Shown: piece after piece, positions 51,558-60,546 of the stretch
How positions within the stretch are numbered: position 1 is the stretch's first letter
How the letters are laid out: each line of letters starts with the position of its first letter
The notes under the pieces: model-generated
The model's input: the letters and a program-made list of their open reading frames with translations, nothing else
Told to the model about the DNA's origin: nothing
Databases searched by the model: none
Translations under genes and position numbers: made by a program
DNA from: [Actinomadura] parvosata subsp. kistnae
GTDB taxonomy: Bacteria > Actinomycetota > Actinomycetes > Streptosporangiales > Streptosporangiaceae
NCBI RefSeq assembly: GCF_900323885.1
Contig: NZ_OOHJ01000030.1
Location: forward strand, 372,001-436,000
Direction of reading: 5' to 3'
DNA length: 64,000 nucleotides

Positions 51558-52636
51558 ACTCCGCGTGGCGGGTACACGGCCGCCTGCTGCCCCATGCCGA
51601 ACCGTGCACGTTCTTCGTCGCGGACGGGCGCGTCACGCTGGAGCCGGTGAGCCGGGCGGAAACCCTCGTGTCCGGCGGCTGGATCGTCCCCGGCCTGGTC
51701 GACGCGCACTGTCACCTCGGCCTGCGCACCGGCGGCAGCGCCGTCACCACGCCCGAGGAGGCCCGATCGCTGGCCGCCGCCGACCGCGACACCGGGGTGC
51801 TGGCGATCAGGGACACGGGTTCACCGATCAGCTTCTCCGAGCTGGACGGGCTCCCCGACATGCCGCGGGTCATCCGTTCCGGACGCCATCTCGCGCCTCC
51901 GGGCGGCTACCTGCCCGGCGTCGCGGTCGAGTGCTCCTCCGCCGAGCTGCCCGCCGCAGTGGCCGCCCAGGCCGCCCGGGGCCATCGCTGGATCAAACTC
52001 GTCGGCGACTGGATCGACGACGCGTCCGGTGACCTGCTCGTCAGATGGGACGCCGCCTCGGTGAAGACCGCCGTCCAGCACGCCCACGCCCTGGGCGTCA
52101 AGATCGCCGCACACGCCTTCAGCGAGGCCGGCGCCGCCATGATGGTCGAGGCGGGCGTCGACTCCATCGAGCACGGCCCAGGGCTGTCGGCCGAACTCCT
52201 CGAGGAGATGGCACGATCAGGCACGGCGCTCGTCCCCACGATGAACGCCATCGCCACCTTCCGCTCCATCGCCGCGGTGGCAGAAACTCGCCATCCCCGC
52301 TACGCCGCACACCTGCGCCACCTCAGCGCGGGCTTCGGCTCTCTCGTCCGCGCCGCACACGAGATCGGCGTGGCCGTTTACGTGGGAACCGACGCGGGTT
52401 GCGACGTCCGACACGGGCTCATCGCCCAGGAGATGCTCGCCCTCCACCGCACCGCCGGCCTGAGCGCGGCACAGGTGCTGGGGGCGGCCTCGTGGCGGGC
52501 CCGCGAATGGCTCGGGCTCGACGTCCTCGACGAGGGAAGCCAGGCCGACTTCGTCGTCTACGGCACCGACCCGCGCGAAGATCTCGCAGTGATCAAGCAT
52601 CCGTGGCGCATCGTCCTCAACGGCGCGGCCATCTGA
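51554..52636 (+). CDS. Metal-dependent amidohydrolase (imidazolonepropionase-like)
   Basis: A 360-residue amidohydrolase-superfamily enzyme. The binuclear metal site is visible: H-x-H in VDAHCHLG, Lys in RWIKLVGDW, His in IAAHAFSE, His in SIEHGPG and Asp in VGTDAG. It resembles imidazolonepropionase-like and prolidase-like (Sgx9260-type) hydrolases that cut cyclic amides or N-acyl amino acids. The GTG at 51554 is preferred because it overlaps the stop of the upstream 38-codon gene; a GTG at 51530 would add 8 residues. The substrate is unknown. Confidence 0.82.
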   Translation: MNSAWRVHGRLLPHAEPCTFFVADGRVTLEPVSRAETLVSGGWIVPGLVDAHCHLGLRTGGSAVTTPEEARSLAAADRDTGVLAIRDTGSPISFSELDGLPDMPRVIRSGRHLAPPGGYLPGVAVECSSAELPAAVAAQAARGHRWIKLVGDWIDDASGDLLVRWDAASVKTAVQHAHALGVKIAAHAFSEAGAAMMVEAGVDSIEHGPGLSAELLEEMARSGTALVPTMNAIATFRSIAAVAETRHPRYAAHLRHLSAGFGSLVRAAHEIGVAVYVGTDAGCDVRHGLIAQEMLALHRTAGLSAAQVLGAASWRAREWLGLDVLDEGSQADFVVYGTDPREDLAVIKHPWRIVLNGAAI

Positions 52637-52783
52637 CGCACGCCCTCTGAGAGCCTTGGCCGGCGCGCCACATCGGCGCCCTGTTCCAGCCGGCCTGCTG
52701 CAGCCGGCCGCCCCACGATGAGACGGGACAACCGCGTCGCCTGGCTCCCGCTGCGTTCGCAGGAGGCCGTTGGACGCGCGGCT

Positions 52784-53641
52784 TCACCTCGCTGCTGCGG
52801 CCTCCACGGCGGCGGCGACGAAGGAGGCGACCAGGGGGCGGCGGTCGTCCTGCCGCCACGCGAGGACGAGCGCGCTGCCGGGAGCGTCGGTCACGGGCAG
52901 GTAGAGGAGGTCGGGGTGCATGGGCTGGACCAGCGAGCGCGGCAGGATCGCGATGGTGCGTCCCAGCCTGATCATTTGCAGGACTTCGGCCGCGTCCGTG
53001 ACCTCGGGCCCCCGCCTGGTCTCGCGCGCTCCGGTCCAGCGCACGCCTTTCCAGCGCGGCAGGGTTTCCTGGGCGAGGTCGGCGAGGGTGACCTCGGCGC
53101 GGGAGGCGAGCCGGTGGTCCGGCGGCAGGATCGCGACGCGCCCCTCGACGATCAGGGTTTCGTGGTTCAGGCCGGTCAGGTCGTCGAACGGCGCGTACAG
53201 CAGGGCGACGTCGGCGCGGCCGGCGCGGACGTGATCGGCGCGGTCGGTGGCTCCGCCGAACCGGATGTCCACCTGGCGCGCGTCGGGCCGGGCGGCGTAG
53301 GCGGCCAGGATGCCGGACAGGAGGTTCGCGTCACCGCCGGGCTTGATCACCAGGCGCAGGTGGGCCTGCTGGTCGCCGGCCCGGCGGGCCCGGTCGGCGG
53401 CGGCGCTGACGGCGTTGAGCGCGTGCCGGCCGTGATGCAGGAGTGCTTCCCCGGCCGGGGTGAGGGTCACGCTCCTGCTGGAGCGCTCCAGCAGCTCGAC
53501 TCCGAGGCGGCGCTCCAGGCGCCGGACGGCTTTGGACACGGCCGGCTGCGCGACCGCCAGGCGGGCGGCGGCGTGGCCGAAGTGCAGGTGCTCGGCCACG
53601 GCCATGAAGTATTCCAACTCGCGGGTCTCCAGCTCGGCCAC
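52784..53641 (-). CDS. LysR family transcriptional regulator
   Basis: A 285-residue LTTR. The helix-turn-helix is clear (ELEYFMAVAEHLHFGHAAAR, LAVAQPAVSKAVRRLERRLG), and a periplasmic-binding-like effector domain occupies about 90-285. It is divergent from a small Dabb-like gene, with nested inverted repeats at 53658-53682 between the two starts. It therefore probably activates that gene in response to an unknown effector. Confidence 0.88.
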   Translation of the reverse strand: MAELETRELEYFMAVAEHLHFGHAAARLAVAQPAVSKAVRRLERRLGVELLERSSRSVTLTPAGEALLHHGRHALNAVSAAADRARRAGDQQAHLRLVIKPGGDANLLSGILAAYAARPDARQVDIRFGGATDRADHVRAGRADVALLYAPFDDLTGLNHETLIVEGRVAILPPDHRLASRAEVTLADLAQETLPRWKGVRWTGARETRRGPEVTDAAEVLQMIRLGRTIAILPRSLVQPMHPDLLYLPVTDAPGSALVLAWRQDDRRPLVASFVAAAVEAAAAR

Positions 53642-53657
53642 GCCGTAAGACTACCGC

Positions 53658-53682
53658 TCGATTCATTCCTGACAGGAATCGA
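53658..53682. promoter_or_regulatory. LysR binding site with nested palindromes
   Basis: Outer arms TCGATTC (53658-53664) and GAATCGA (53676-53682) are perfectly inverted. Inside lies ATTCCTGACAGGAAT (53665-53679), itself perfect around the A. The site starts 17 bp from the LysR start. Confidence 0.7.
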
Positions 53683-53735
53683 ACGAGATCAGGGGGATCT
53701 TGGACGCGTGAGAGAAGTGCCTGTTCCCTGGGGGG

Positions 53736-54053
53736 ATGATTCACCACACGATGATCGTTGCGTTCGAGAGTCCGATTCCCGCGAGTGAGCTGGACCGGTA
53801 CCTGAAGGAGTTCGAGGAGCTCGTGATGGGCTCCGGCGTGGCCGAGTCGTTCGCGGCCCGGCACCACATCCGGGTCCCGGGTGACGACCACGCCCCGGTG
53901 GCCGTCGCCAGCGCGATCCTGCAACTGCGGCTGGCCGACCTCGACGCTCTGCACGCGACCTTCACCATGCCGGGGGCCGCCGACCTCATCAAGCGCTGGC
54001 AGGCTCGCCACCCGTACAAGGCGATCTGGGTCAACCACGAGCCGCTGGCATGA
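53736..54053 (+). CDS. Dabb-like ferredoxin-fold protein
   Basis: A 105-residue protein whose alternating strands (HHTMIVAFESPIPASELDRY, then SAILQLRLADLDALHATFTM) fit the stress-responsive A/B-barrel (Dabb)/EthD-like group of small dimeric proteins, some of which act as cyclases or monooxygenases. GGGGGG precedes the ATG. It is divergent from LysR and probably its target. Its TGA overlaps an ATG (ATGA at 54050) that opens an SDR relic. Confidence 0.6.
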   Translation: MIHHTMIVAFESPIPASELDRYLKEFEELVMGSGVAESFAARHHIRVPGDDHAPVAVASAILQLRLADLDALHATFTMPGAADLIKRWQARHPYKAIWVNHEPLA

Positions 54054-54112
54054 GCGGCTACGCGGGCAAGGCGGGGCTGGTCACCGGCACCGCCCTGTCG
54101 GTCGACGAAGGG
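54050..54112 (+). pseudogene. Minimal SDR relic with fused ends
   Basis: The frame reads MSGYAGKAGLVTGTALSVDE. Its first half resembles the start of an SDR (GKxxLVTG) and its second the end (VTGTALSVDGG). It looks as though everything between two VTG codings was deleted. It overlaps the stop of the Dabb-like gene, as a once co-translated partner would. The frame then runs on without SDR features. Confidence 0.5.
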
Positions 54113-54152
54113 TGCCGGGTCGATGAACTCGTCGCGGCCGGCGTTCAGGTGT

Positions 54153-54611
54153 TCAGACGACCGCCGATGGGCGGGCGGGGCCCCGGTAGGGCAGGGTCTG
54201 GCTGTAGACGACGCTGGTGGTGGTGCTGCCGAAGCCGGCCAGCTCGTCCATCAGGGTCTCCAGGTGCTGCATGGAGGTCGCGGCCACCTTCAGCGTGTAG
54301 CAGTCGTCGCCGGTGGTGCGTACGCACTCCAGGATCTCGCGCCGCTCGGCGATCAGCCGGCGCAGCGGCTGGTGGTGGTTGCCCGGGTACTTCAGCCGGA
54401 CGACGGCCAGCACCGGGTAGCCGACCTTGGCCAGGTCGACCACCGCGCGGTAGCCGGTGATGACGCCCTGCGCCTCCAGGTGCCGCACTCGTTCGGTGGT
54501 GGCCGAGGCGCTGAGGCTCACGCGCCGGCCCAGCTCGCTGAGGCTGATCCGGGCGTCCTGCTGGAGCTGCTCGATGATCGCCCAGTCGATCTCGTCCAGA
54601 TTCACGGCCAT
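54153..54611 (-). CDS. Lrp/AsnC family regulator
   Basis: A 152-residue regulator with a winged helix-turn-helix (LDEIDWAIIEQLQQDARISL, SASATTERVRHLEAQGVI) and a RAM domain (VDLAKVGYPVLAVVRLKYPG, TTGDDCYTLKVAATSMQHLE). The start MAVNLDE gives normal length. It is divergent from the LLM oxidoreductase-deaminase pair (93 bp between starts) and is its likely regulator. It is distinct from the Lrp at 7396-7863. Confidence 0.87.
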   Translation of the reverse strand: MAVNLDEIDWAIIEQLQQDARISLSELGRRVSLSASATTERVRHLEAQGVITGYRAVVDLAKVGYPVLAVVRLKYPGNHHQPLRRLIAERREILECVRTTGDDCYTLKVAATSMQHLETLMDELAGFGSTTTSVVYSQTLPYRGPARPSAVV

Positions 54612-54704
54612 CGCGCCAATATACCGGCGAATTCCCTGCACAAAGCCGCCAGAACCGGGAGAAGGGCATTCCCGCGACCATGATCATCCCGATAGCGTCC
54701 CTGC

Positions 54705-55496
54705 ATGCGACTTGGCGTCAACGTGCCGAACTTCGGGCCCGGCACCGATCCCGGCGTGCTGCGTGAGTGGGCCGGGGTCGTGGAGGGCCTCGGCTTCGAC
54801 CTGCTCATGATGTCGGACCACGTGGTCATCACCCCCGAGGTGGCCGAGCGGTATCCCGAGCCGTTCCACGAGCCGTTCACCACGCTGTCCTGGCTGGCGG
54901 GCATCACCACCAGGGTGCGGCTGGGCACGACCGTGCTCGTGCTGCCCTACCGGCATCCGCTCCTGGTGGCGCGCATGGCCGCCAACCTCCACGGGCTCAG
55001 CGGCGGCCGGCTGGTGCTCGGCGTGGGCGTCGGCTGGTCCCGGCAGGAGTTCGAGGCCCTCGGCGTGCCGTTCGCCGAGCGCGGCAAGCTGACCGACGAG
55101 TACCTGTCCGTCCTGCGCGCGAGCTCGTCCGTCCCGATCTGGGTCGGCGGCAACAGCGCGGCGGCGATCCGGCGCGCCGAGCTGTACGGCGACGCCTACC
55201 ACCCGCTGCGCAACACGATGCCGTGGTTGCGCGCGGCCCGCGACAAGTGCCGGGGGACGGCGTTCGCGCCCCGCATCGCCCTGCGGCTGACCGCCGAGCC
55301 GGTCACCGACCCCGGGCGGCCGGCCGGGGTGGGCACCCTGGAGCAGGTCCTCGACGACCTCGGCCGGCTCCGCGAGCTGGGGGCGGAGACCGTCCTGCTC
55401 GACCCCTACAACGGCGACCCCGAGGAGACCCGCCGCCCCGAGGCGGCCTGGCGGGCACTGACCGCCGTCATGACCCACTGGAGGAGCACATCATGA
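54705..55496 (+). CDS. LLM class F420-dependent oxidoreductase
   Basis: A 263-residue luciferase-like enzyme. MRLGVNVPNFGPG, MMSDHVVITPEVAERYPEPF and GGRLVLGVGVGWSRQEFEAL are family signatures; VPIWVGGNSAAAIRRAELYG continues the barrel. It is shorter than average by about 40 residues without obvious loss of the core. Its TGA overlaps the ATG of the deaminase gene (ATGA at 55493), after a GGAGGAG site, so both act together, perhaps in breaking down a heterocyclic compound. Confidence 0.83.
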   Translation: MRLGVNVPNFGPGTDPGVLREWAGVVEGLGFDLLMMSDHVVITPEVAERYPEPFHEPFTTLSWLAGITTRVRLGTTVLVLPYRHPLLVARMAANLHGLSGGRLVLGVGVGWSRQEFEALGVPFAERGKLTDEYLSVLRASSSVPIWVGGNSAAAIRRAELYGDAYHPLRNTMPWLRAARDKCRGTAFAPRIALRLTAEPVTDPGRPAGVGTLEQVLDDLGRLRELGAETVLLDPYNGDPEETRRPEAAWRALTAVMTHWRSTS

Positions 55497-55924
55497 TCAC
55501 CGCCGCCGACGAGGGCTTCCTGCGCCACGCGATCGCCCTGGCCGCCCGCGCCGTCACCCTGGGCGACGCCCCGTACGGCTCCCTCCTGGTGGGCCCCGAC
55601 GGCGCGATCCTCGCCGAGGCGCACAACACCGTCCAGCGCGACAACGACATCAGCGCGCACCCGGAGCTGAAGCTGGCCCGGTGGGCGGCGCGCGAGCTCG
55701 ACGCCGGCACCGCGGCCGGCACCACCATGTACACGAGCTGCCAGCCGTGCGGCATGTGCACCGGCGGCATCGCCCGCTCGGGGCTCGGCCGGGTCGTCTA
55801 CGCGCTGGCCACCGAGCAGCTCCTGCGGCTCAACCCGGCGGGCGGCTGGCCGGAGGTGCCGCAGGACGGCCCGGCCCTGTTCGAGGAGGCCCGCCTGCCC
55901 ATCGAGGACTACTACCGCCGGTGA
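55493..55924 (+). CDS. Nucleoside/guanine deaminase-like CMP/dCMP deaminase family protein
   Basis: A 143-residue zinc deaminase. The zinc site is visible: AHPELKLARWA (His and catalytic Glu in the H-x-E form) and TSCQPCGMCTGGI (P-C-x-x-C). The family includes guanine, cytosine and tRNA deaminases; the length and NT(V)xRDNDISAHPE segment fit guanine/nucleoside deaminase-like members. It is translationally coupled to the LLM oxidoreductase. A strong hairpin terminator follows at 55984-56018. Confidence 0.82.
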   Translation: MITAADEGFLRHAIALAARAVTLGDAPYGSLLVGPDGAILAEAHNTVQRDNDISAHPELKLARWAARELDAGTAAGTTMYTSCQPCGMCTGGIARSGLGRVVYALATEQLLRLNPAGGWPEVPQDGPALFEEARLPIEDYYRR

Positions 55925-55983
55925 CCGCCCGCGTCCGGGCCGCATGCGCCGCCATCCGCCGGCTGCGCGGCGACCGGTCCCGG

Positions 55984-56018
55984 GTGCCGTGCTGAGCACA
56001 CCCCGCTCAGCACGGCAC
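55984..56018 (+). terminator. Terminator after the LLM-deaminase operon
   Basis: GTGCCGTGCTGAG and CTCAGCACGGCAC form a perfect 13-bp stem around a 9-nt loop, 60 bp after the deaminase stop and before the lipoprotein gene. Confidence 0.75.
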
Positions 56019-56052
56019 CGCGGACGGACGGCTCCGGCTACTCTGATCCCTG

Positions 56053-57306
56053 ATGCACCACATACGACTCGGCGCGCGCGTGCTCTGCCTGGTGCTGACA
56101 GGGGTGGCGCTGGCAGCGGGCTGCTCGTCCGCCCAGCAGCCCCGGTCCTCCCCCACCGCCGGCCCGCCGGCGCTGAAGGCGAGCGACCTGGCAGCCTCGG
56201 TACGCGCCGCGCCCCTGCTGCACTGGACGGGCTCCTGGGAGGCGCCGATCAAGGGTCCGACGCCCGGCGACCCGTTCCCGGCGGACACGCGGTTCACCGC
56301 CGACCTGCGCGCCCTGGGCAACGGCGACGTCTTCGGCACCGTCACGATCGACGGCGCCACGGCGGACGTCCTGGTCCTGGACGGCAAGACCCAGTTCGTC
56401 AAAGCGGGCGCCGGCTACTGGCGCGCGTTGCCGCCCGTCCCGGCGCCCGAACGCGAGGTGGCCGGCAGGTGGGTGGCCGAGCAGGACCACCTGCTGTACG
56501 GGCTCGACCTGCCCCGGCTGACCCCCCAGCGGGTGGCCGAGGACCTGGCCGGGATCGCCACGCCGGCCACCACCGGCACCGCCGCTCCCCCGATGCCGGT
56601 GGTGCCGGCCGACCAGGACCAGCCGACCCGTCCCCCGCTCGCCTACCCGCCGCCCGACGGCGTGCCCGCCGGCGCGCCGCGCCTGGACCTGGTCAGGACG
56701 CACCCGTCCGCGGCGGGCGCGGTCCGCAACGGCGCGTACTGGTTCAGTCCCGACGCGCCGCACCGGCTGATCGGCTACTCCGGCATCGATCTGCTGACCG
56801 CCTCCGAGCCGTCCAGGAACGCCACAGCTCGGCTGACCGTGCGCGCAGGCACCGCAGAGGAGGCCAAGGCCGCCTACGCCGACCTCGCCGCGCGCCTGCG
56901 TAGCGTCCCGCGCACGGTCACCGTCAACGCCAACGTCCGCCTCGAGGAGAAGTGGTCGAAGGTGACCCCGTGCGCCCCGGGCGCGTGCGGTCCCGTCGCG
57001 GTGGGCGTGCGCCTGCGCAACCAGCACGACGACCTCACCATCAGCGAGAAGATCACCGTCACGCTGTACGGGTCGGGGTCGTTCGTGCCGGAGCAGATCA
57101 ACGAAAAGGTCGGCACGTGTCAGATCACCGCCGAACGCATCGCCCCCGGCACGTCGACACGCAAGCTGTGCACCGTCGACGATCCGCGCATTGTGCGCAT
57201 GCAGGCCAAGGAGAAGTACGTCTGGTTCCGTGCCGAGACCAGCACCACCCTGACGGCGGTCACCGGGCCGAGCGGGGCGGAGAAGCTGGCGCGCGAGCTG
57301 CCGTAG
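56053..57306 (+). CDS. LppX/LprG-like lipoprotein
   Basis: A 417-residue predicted lipoprotein; LAAGC places the lipid on Cys24. The early mature part (LKASDLAASVRAAPLLHWTG, then LGNGDVFGTVTIDGATADVL and GKTQFVKAGAGYWRAL) fits the LolA-like half-barrel of the LppX_LprAFG family, which in actinobacteria binds lipids. A Pro-rich linker (about 175-215) leads to a second beta-rich domain with a likely disulphide (VTPCAPGACGPV). The 3' end overlaps the convergent MFS gene by 47 bp. Confidence 0.68.
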   Translation: MHHIRLGARVLCLVLTGVALAAGCSSAQQPRSSPTAGPPALKASDLAASVRAAPLLHWTGSWEAPIKGPTPGDPFPADTRFTADLRALGNGDVFGTVTIDGATADVLVLDGKTQFVKAGAGYWRALPPVPAPEREVAGRWVAEQDHLLYGLDLPRLTPQRVAEDLAGIATPATTGTAAPPMPVVPADQDQPTRPPLAYPPPDGVPAGAPRLDLVRTHPSAAGAVRNGAYWFSPDAPHRLIGYSGIDLLTASEPSRNATARLTVRAGTAEEAKAAYADLAARLRSVPRTVTVNANVRLEEKWSKVTPCAPGACGPVAVGVRLRNQHDDLTISEKITVTLYGSGSFVPEQINEKVGTCQITAERIAPGTSTRKLCTVDDPRIVRMQAKEKYVWFRAETSTTLTAVTGPSGAEKLARELP

Positions 57307-58507
57307 ACCCGCGGCCGCCGTCGTCGGTGATCTTGAGCTTGCGTACGGCGGGAACCAGCACGAAGGGCAGGTTGGCCACCACGGAGCCGAGGCTGCCGAT
57401 CCACAGGAGCTGGTGCACGGTGACGGCCTCGCCGAGCAGCCCGCCGACGACACCGCCGAGCGGCAGCGAACCCCACATGAGGAAGCGGAGGCTGGCGTTC
57501 ATCCTGCCGCGCAGGGCTTCCGGGCAGATCGCCTGGCGGTAGCTGCCCTGGGCGACGTTGTGCAGGACCGCGACCAGGGAGATGAGCGCCATGCCGATCG
57601 GGTACAGGGCGAGCCGCCAGCCCGGTCCGGTGAAGGCGACGAGCACGAAGAGCGGCAGCATGAGGGCGGCCGCGCCGAACATCGTGGGGCCGTGACCGAA
57701 GCGGGCGATCACGCGTGCCGCGACGAACGCGCCGAGCAGGCCGCCGACCCCCGCGCCCGAGATCATCAGGCCGTAGGCCGCGGCGCCCACGCCCAGCTCG
57801 TCGACCAGGTACAACGGCCGGACGATGGCCCAGATGCCGCTGACGAACATGTTCATGGCGCCGACGAGGCCGACCAGGCGCAGAATGGGGTGGCCGAGCA
57901 CGTAACGCAGGCCCTCCATCAGGCTCACGCGGCCCCCGGCGGGGGTCTCCTCGGCCTTGACGCTCGCCAGCAGCACGGCGGAGATCAGGTAGCTGACCGC
58001 GTCGGCCACGATGGCGATGGGCGCCGTGAGCACCTGCACGAGCCAGCCGCCGAGCCCCGGGCCGAACAGCCCGGCGAGGCTGCGCACGGACTCCAGGGTC
58101 CCCATGCCCTTGGGCAGCTGCTCCTTGGTCACGATGGACGGCAGGAAGCTCATGTGGGCGACGTCGAAGAAGGCCGTGCCGATGCTGACGATCACGGCGA
58201 CCGCGTAGAGCTGCGCCAGCGTGAGCGCGTCGAACAGCGCGGCGACCGGGACGGACGCCAGGGACACCGCGCGCAGCACGTCGGCCGTCACCAGGATGGG
58301 CTTCCTGCGCAGCCGGTCCACCCACACGCCGGCGGGCAGCCCGAACAGGAGGAAACCGATCATCTCGGCCGCGCCGAGCAGGCCGAGCTCGAACGGGCCC
58401 GCGTCGAGCACCAGCAACGCGACCAGCGGGAGGGCCACGCGGGTGACCTGGGTGCCGAACTGGCTGAAGCCGTCGGCGGTGACGTAACGGCGGAGAGCGG
58501 GGGTCAC
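57260..58507 (-). CDS. MFS transporter, EntS-like (MFS_3)
   Basis: A 415-residue, 12-helix exporter. VDRLRRKPILVTADVLRAVS is the MFS loop 2-3 motif and FFDVAHMSFLPSIVTKEQLP is characteristic of the enterobactin-exporter-like MFS_3 group; a second half follows RFGHGPTMFG. It probably exports a hydrophobic or siderophore-like compound. The GTG at 58507 places TM1 normally; the frame is open further upstream without family text. It is convergent and overlapping with the LppX-like gene. Confidence 0.83.
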   Translation of the reverse strand: MTPALRRYVTADGFSQFGTQVTRVALPLVALLVLDAGPFELGLLGAAEMIGFLLFGLPAGVWVDRLRRKPILVTADVLRAVSLASVPVAALFDALTLAQLYAVAVIVSIGTAFFDVAHMSFLPSIVTKEQLPKGMGTLESVRSLAGLFGPGLGGWLVQVLTAPIAIVADAVSYLISAVLLASVKAEETPAGGRVSLMEGLRYVLGHPILRLVGLVGAMNMFVSGIWAIVRPLYLVDELGVGAAAYGLMISGAGVGGLLGAFVAARVIARFGHGPTMFGAAALMLPLFVLVAFTGPGWRLALYPIGMALISLVAVLHNVAQGSYRQAICPEALRGRMNASLRFLMWGSLPLGGVVGGLLGEAVTVHQLLWIGSLGSVVANLPFVLVPAVRKLKITDDGGRGSTAARAPASPPRSAR

Positions 58508-58674
58508 CTGATCCAGCCTCGCACAAATGATCGCTCCCCTGCCCGCGCGACCGCGAGTCAGGTGTACGCCATCCGGGCCGACCTGGCGCGCCGCGTTCAA
58601 AGGCAGCGCGCGCGGTCGGCTCGGTCCCGCAGCTCACCGTGGTCACCCGAGCACGGATGACTGACGGCCGGCTC

Positions 58675-60300
58675 CTAGAGGCGCGTCCAGCGCTGGTTGG
58701 CCGCGCCGGTGCAGCTCCAGATCTGCAGCCTGGTGCCGTTGGCCGTGGCGTTGCCGGCCACGTCCAGGCACTTGTTCGCGCCGAGCGCCGTGATGCTGCC
58801 GTCGGCGTTGAAGCGCCACTTCTGGTTGTTCTGGCCGTTGCAGTCCCAGATGATGACGCCGGTGCCGTCGGCGGTGCCGGCGTTGTTGACGTCCAGGCAC
58901 TTGCCGCCGTAGACGCGCAGCTCGCCGGCGGAGGTGGCGGTCCACTGCTGGTTGGCCTGGGTGTGGCAGTCCCAGATCACCACCTGCGCGCCGTTGGCCT
59001 GGGAGGCGCCGGACACGTCGAGGCACCTGCCGGAGCCGGCGCCCTGGATGCGGGTGGCCGTCGGGGTGGGGGTGCCGCCGCTGACCCGGAACACGGCGGT
59101 GCCGTGCGCGGGGACGCTCGCCGAGATGGCGCCGGTGGTCGTCGTGACGGCGTTCGTCCAGGCGTCGCGCAGCGTGAACGAGGTGCCGCTCAGGCCGATG
59201 GCGGCGGCCGTGGTGCTGATCGTGGTGGTGCCGCCGCCCTGGTTGAACAGGGCGACCGCGACGTCGCCGTTGCTCAGCCGCTTGGCCAGGATGCGCCTCG
59301 TGCCGTCGTTGGAGACCTGGGCGGCCTGGAGGCCGAGCGGATCCTGGTTGATGGCGATGAGGCTCTGGTTCTTCAGGATCGCCGAGGTGGCGGCGTCCAT
59401 GTTGCGGACGTCGTTCCCGGCGATCAGCGGCGCCGCCATGACGGCCCACAGGGCGAAGTGGCTGCGCATCTCGGTGTCGTTCATGCCGCCCCGGCCGACG
59501 ACCATCATGTCCGGGTCGTTGAACGCCCCCGGCCGGGCGCGGCCCGCGAGCGGCACGTTGACGTTGACGATGTTCTGGATGCCCATCGGGTAGCCGTTGG
59601 TCTGGCCGGTGTTCCAGGCGTTGGTGATGTCCTCGGTGGTGCGCCAGATGTTGGCGACGTCGCCCCAGTCGCGCTGCGGGCCGGTCTTCTCGTGGATGCT
59701 GTTGGGGTTGATGCTGTAGAGGATGGGCCGGCCGGTCGCCGCCAGCGCGTCCCGCATCTTCGCGAACGTGCGCACCTGGTCGTCGATGGTGCCCGTCGGG
59801 GAGCACCAGTCGTACTTGAGGTAGTCGACGCCCCAGGCGGCGAACTGCCGGGCGTCCTGCGCCTCGTGGTTGAGGCTGCCGGTCGCGCCCGGGTAGGAGT
59901 TGAAGTACTGGGCGCAGGTCTTGTCCAGCGGCGCCTGGTAGAGGCCGAACTTCAGGCCCCTGGCGTGCAGGTAGTCGCCGAGCGCCTTCATGCCGCTCGG
60001 GAAGCGGGACGGGTTGGCCTGGAGGTTGCCCGCCGAGTCGCGGTTGGGGTCGAACCAGCAGTCGTCGACCACGACGTACTGGTAGCCCAGGTCGCGCATG
60101 CCGGAGCTGACGAGCGTGTCGGCCGTCTGCTTGATCAGGGTCTCGTTGATGTTGCAGCCGAAGGTGTTCCAGGTGTTCCAGCCCATCGGCGGGGTACGGC
60201 CGACGCCGTTCTCCAGCGCCTGCGCCGGGGAGGCCACCGCCCCCGTGGTCAGGACCAGCAGCGCGGCGGCGAGGGAAAGACGCGTTCGTTTCCTGCTCAT
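58675..60300 (-). CDS. Secreted GH27 alpha-galactosidase with CBM13
   Basis: A 541-residue exported enzyme that releases terminal alpha-galactose from galactomannans or oligosaccharides. The signal peptide covers 1-29 (SPAQALE). The GH27 barrel (about 32-400) begins with GRTPPMGWNTWNTFGCNI. Nucleophile Asp164 is in YLKYDWC, and the acid/base lies in the NDPDMM motif (261-266). A beta-sandwich follows, then a ricin-type CBM13 (about 410-541) with three QxW repeats (ANQQW, NNQKW, ANQRW). It is divergent from the GH29 gene and has a LacI-type operator 45 bp upstream. Confidence 0.92.
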   Translation of the reverse strand: MSRKRTRLSLAAALLVLTTGAVASPAQALENGVGRTPPMGWNTWNTFGCNINETLIKQTADTLVSSGMRDLGYQYVVVDDCWFDPNRDSAGNLQANPSRFPSGMKALGDYLHARGLKFGLYQAPLDKTCAQYFNSYPGATGSLNHEAQDARQFAAWGVDYLKYDWCSPTGTIDDQVRTFAKMRDALAATGRPILYSINPNSIHEKTGPQRDWGDVANIWRTTEDITNAWNTGQTNGYPMGIQNIVNVNVPLAGRARPGAFNDPDMMVVGRGGMNDTEMRSHFALWAVMAAPLIAGNDVRNMDAATSAILKNQSLIAINQDPLGLQAAQVSNDGTRRILAKRLSNGDVAVALFNQGGGTTTISTTAAAIGLSGTSFTLRDAWTNAVTTTTGAISASVPAHGTAVFRVSGGTPTPTATRIQGAGSGRCLDVSGASQANGAQVVIWDCHTQANQQWTATSAGELRVYGGKCLDVNNAGTADGTGVIIWDCNGQNNQKWRFNADGSITALGANKCLDVAGNATANGTRLQIWSCTGAANQRWTRL

Positions 60301-60344
60301 GAATTCCTCTCCTCGATGGGCGTGTCGCATGGCACCACTCCCGT

Positions 60345-60358
60345 TGTTAGCGCTAACA
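60345..60358. promoter_or_regulatory. LacI-type operator upstream of GH27
   Basis: TGTTAGCGCTAACA is a perfect 14-bp palindrome with the GCGC centre typical of LacI-family sugar repressors. It begins 45 bp from the alpha-galactosidase start. Confidence 0.75.
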
Positions 60359-60533
60359 TCCGGTCCCGCAGAGCTGCATCGGCCACTCCGGTGAGGACGT
60401 TGACGCGGAGTACATCCGACGGCCTGACCCGACGTCAACGCGGGCGGTTGCGGCCGATGGGGACGTGGCCGGGGAAACGACTTCTCGCCTGGACTTTCGC
60501 CCGGGGAAGATCGCGCCGCATCGCCCCGCGCCG

Positions 60534-60546
60534 GTGAAAGTTTCAC
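60534..60546. promoter_or_regulatory. GAAANTTTC palindrome, copy 2
   Basis: GTGAAAGTTTCAC is a perfect palindrome around G. The flanking GCGCCG matches the copy near the pectate lyase (5536-5546). It lies 257 bp before the GH29 start. Confidence 0.5.
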
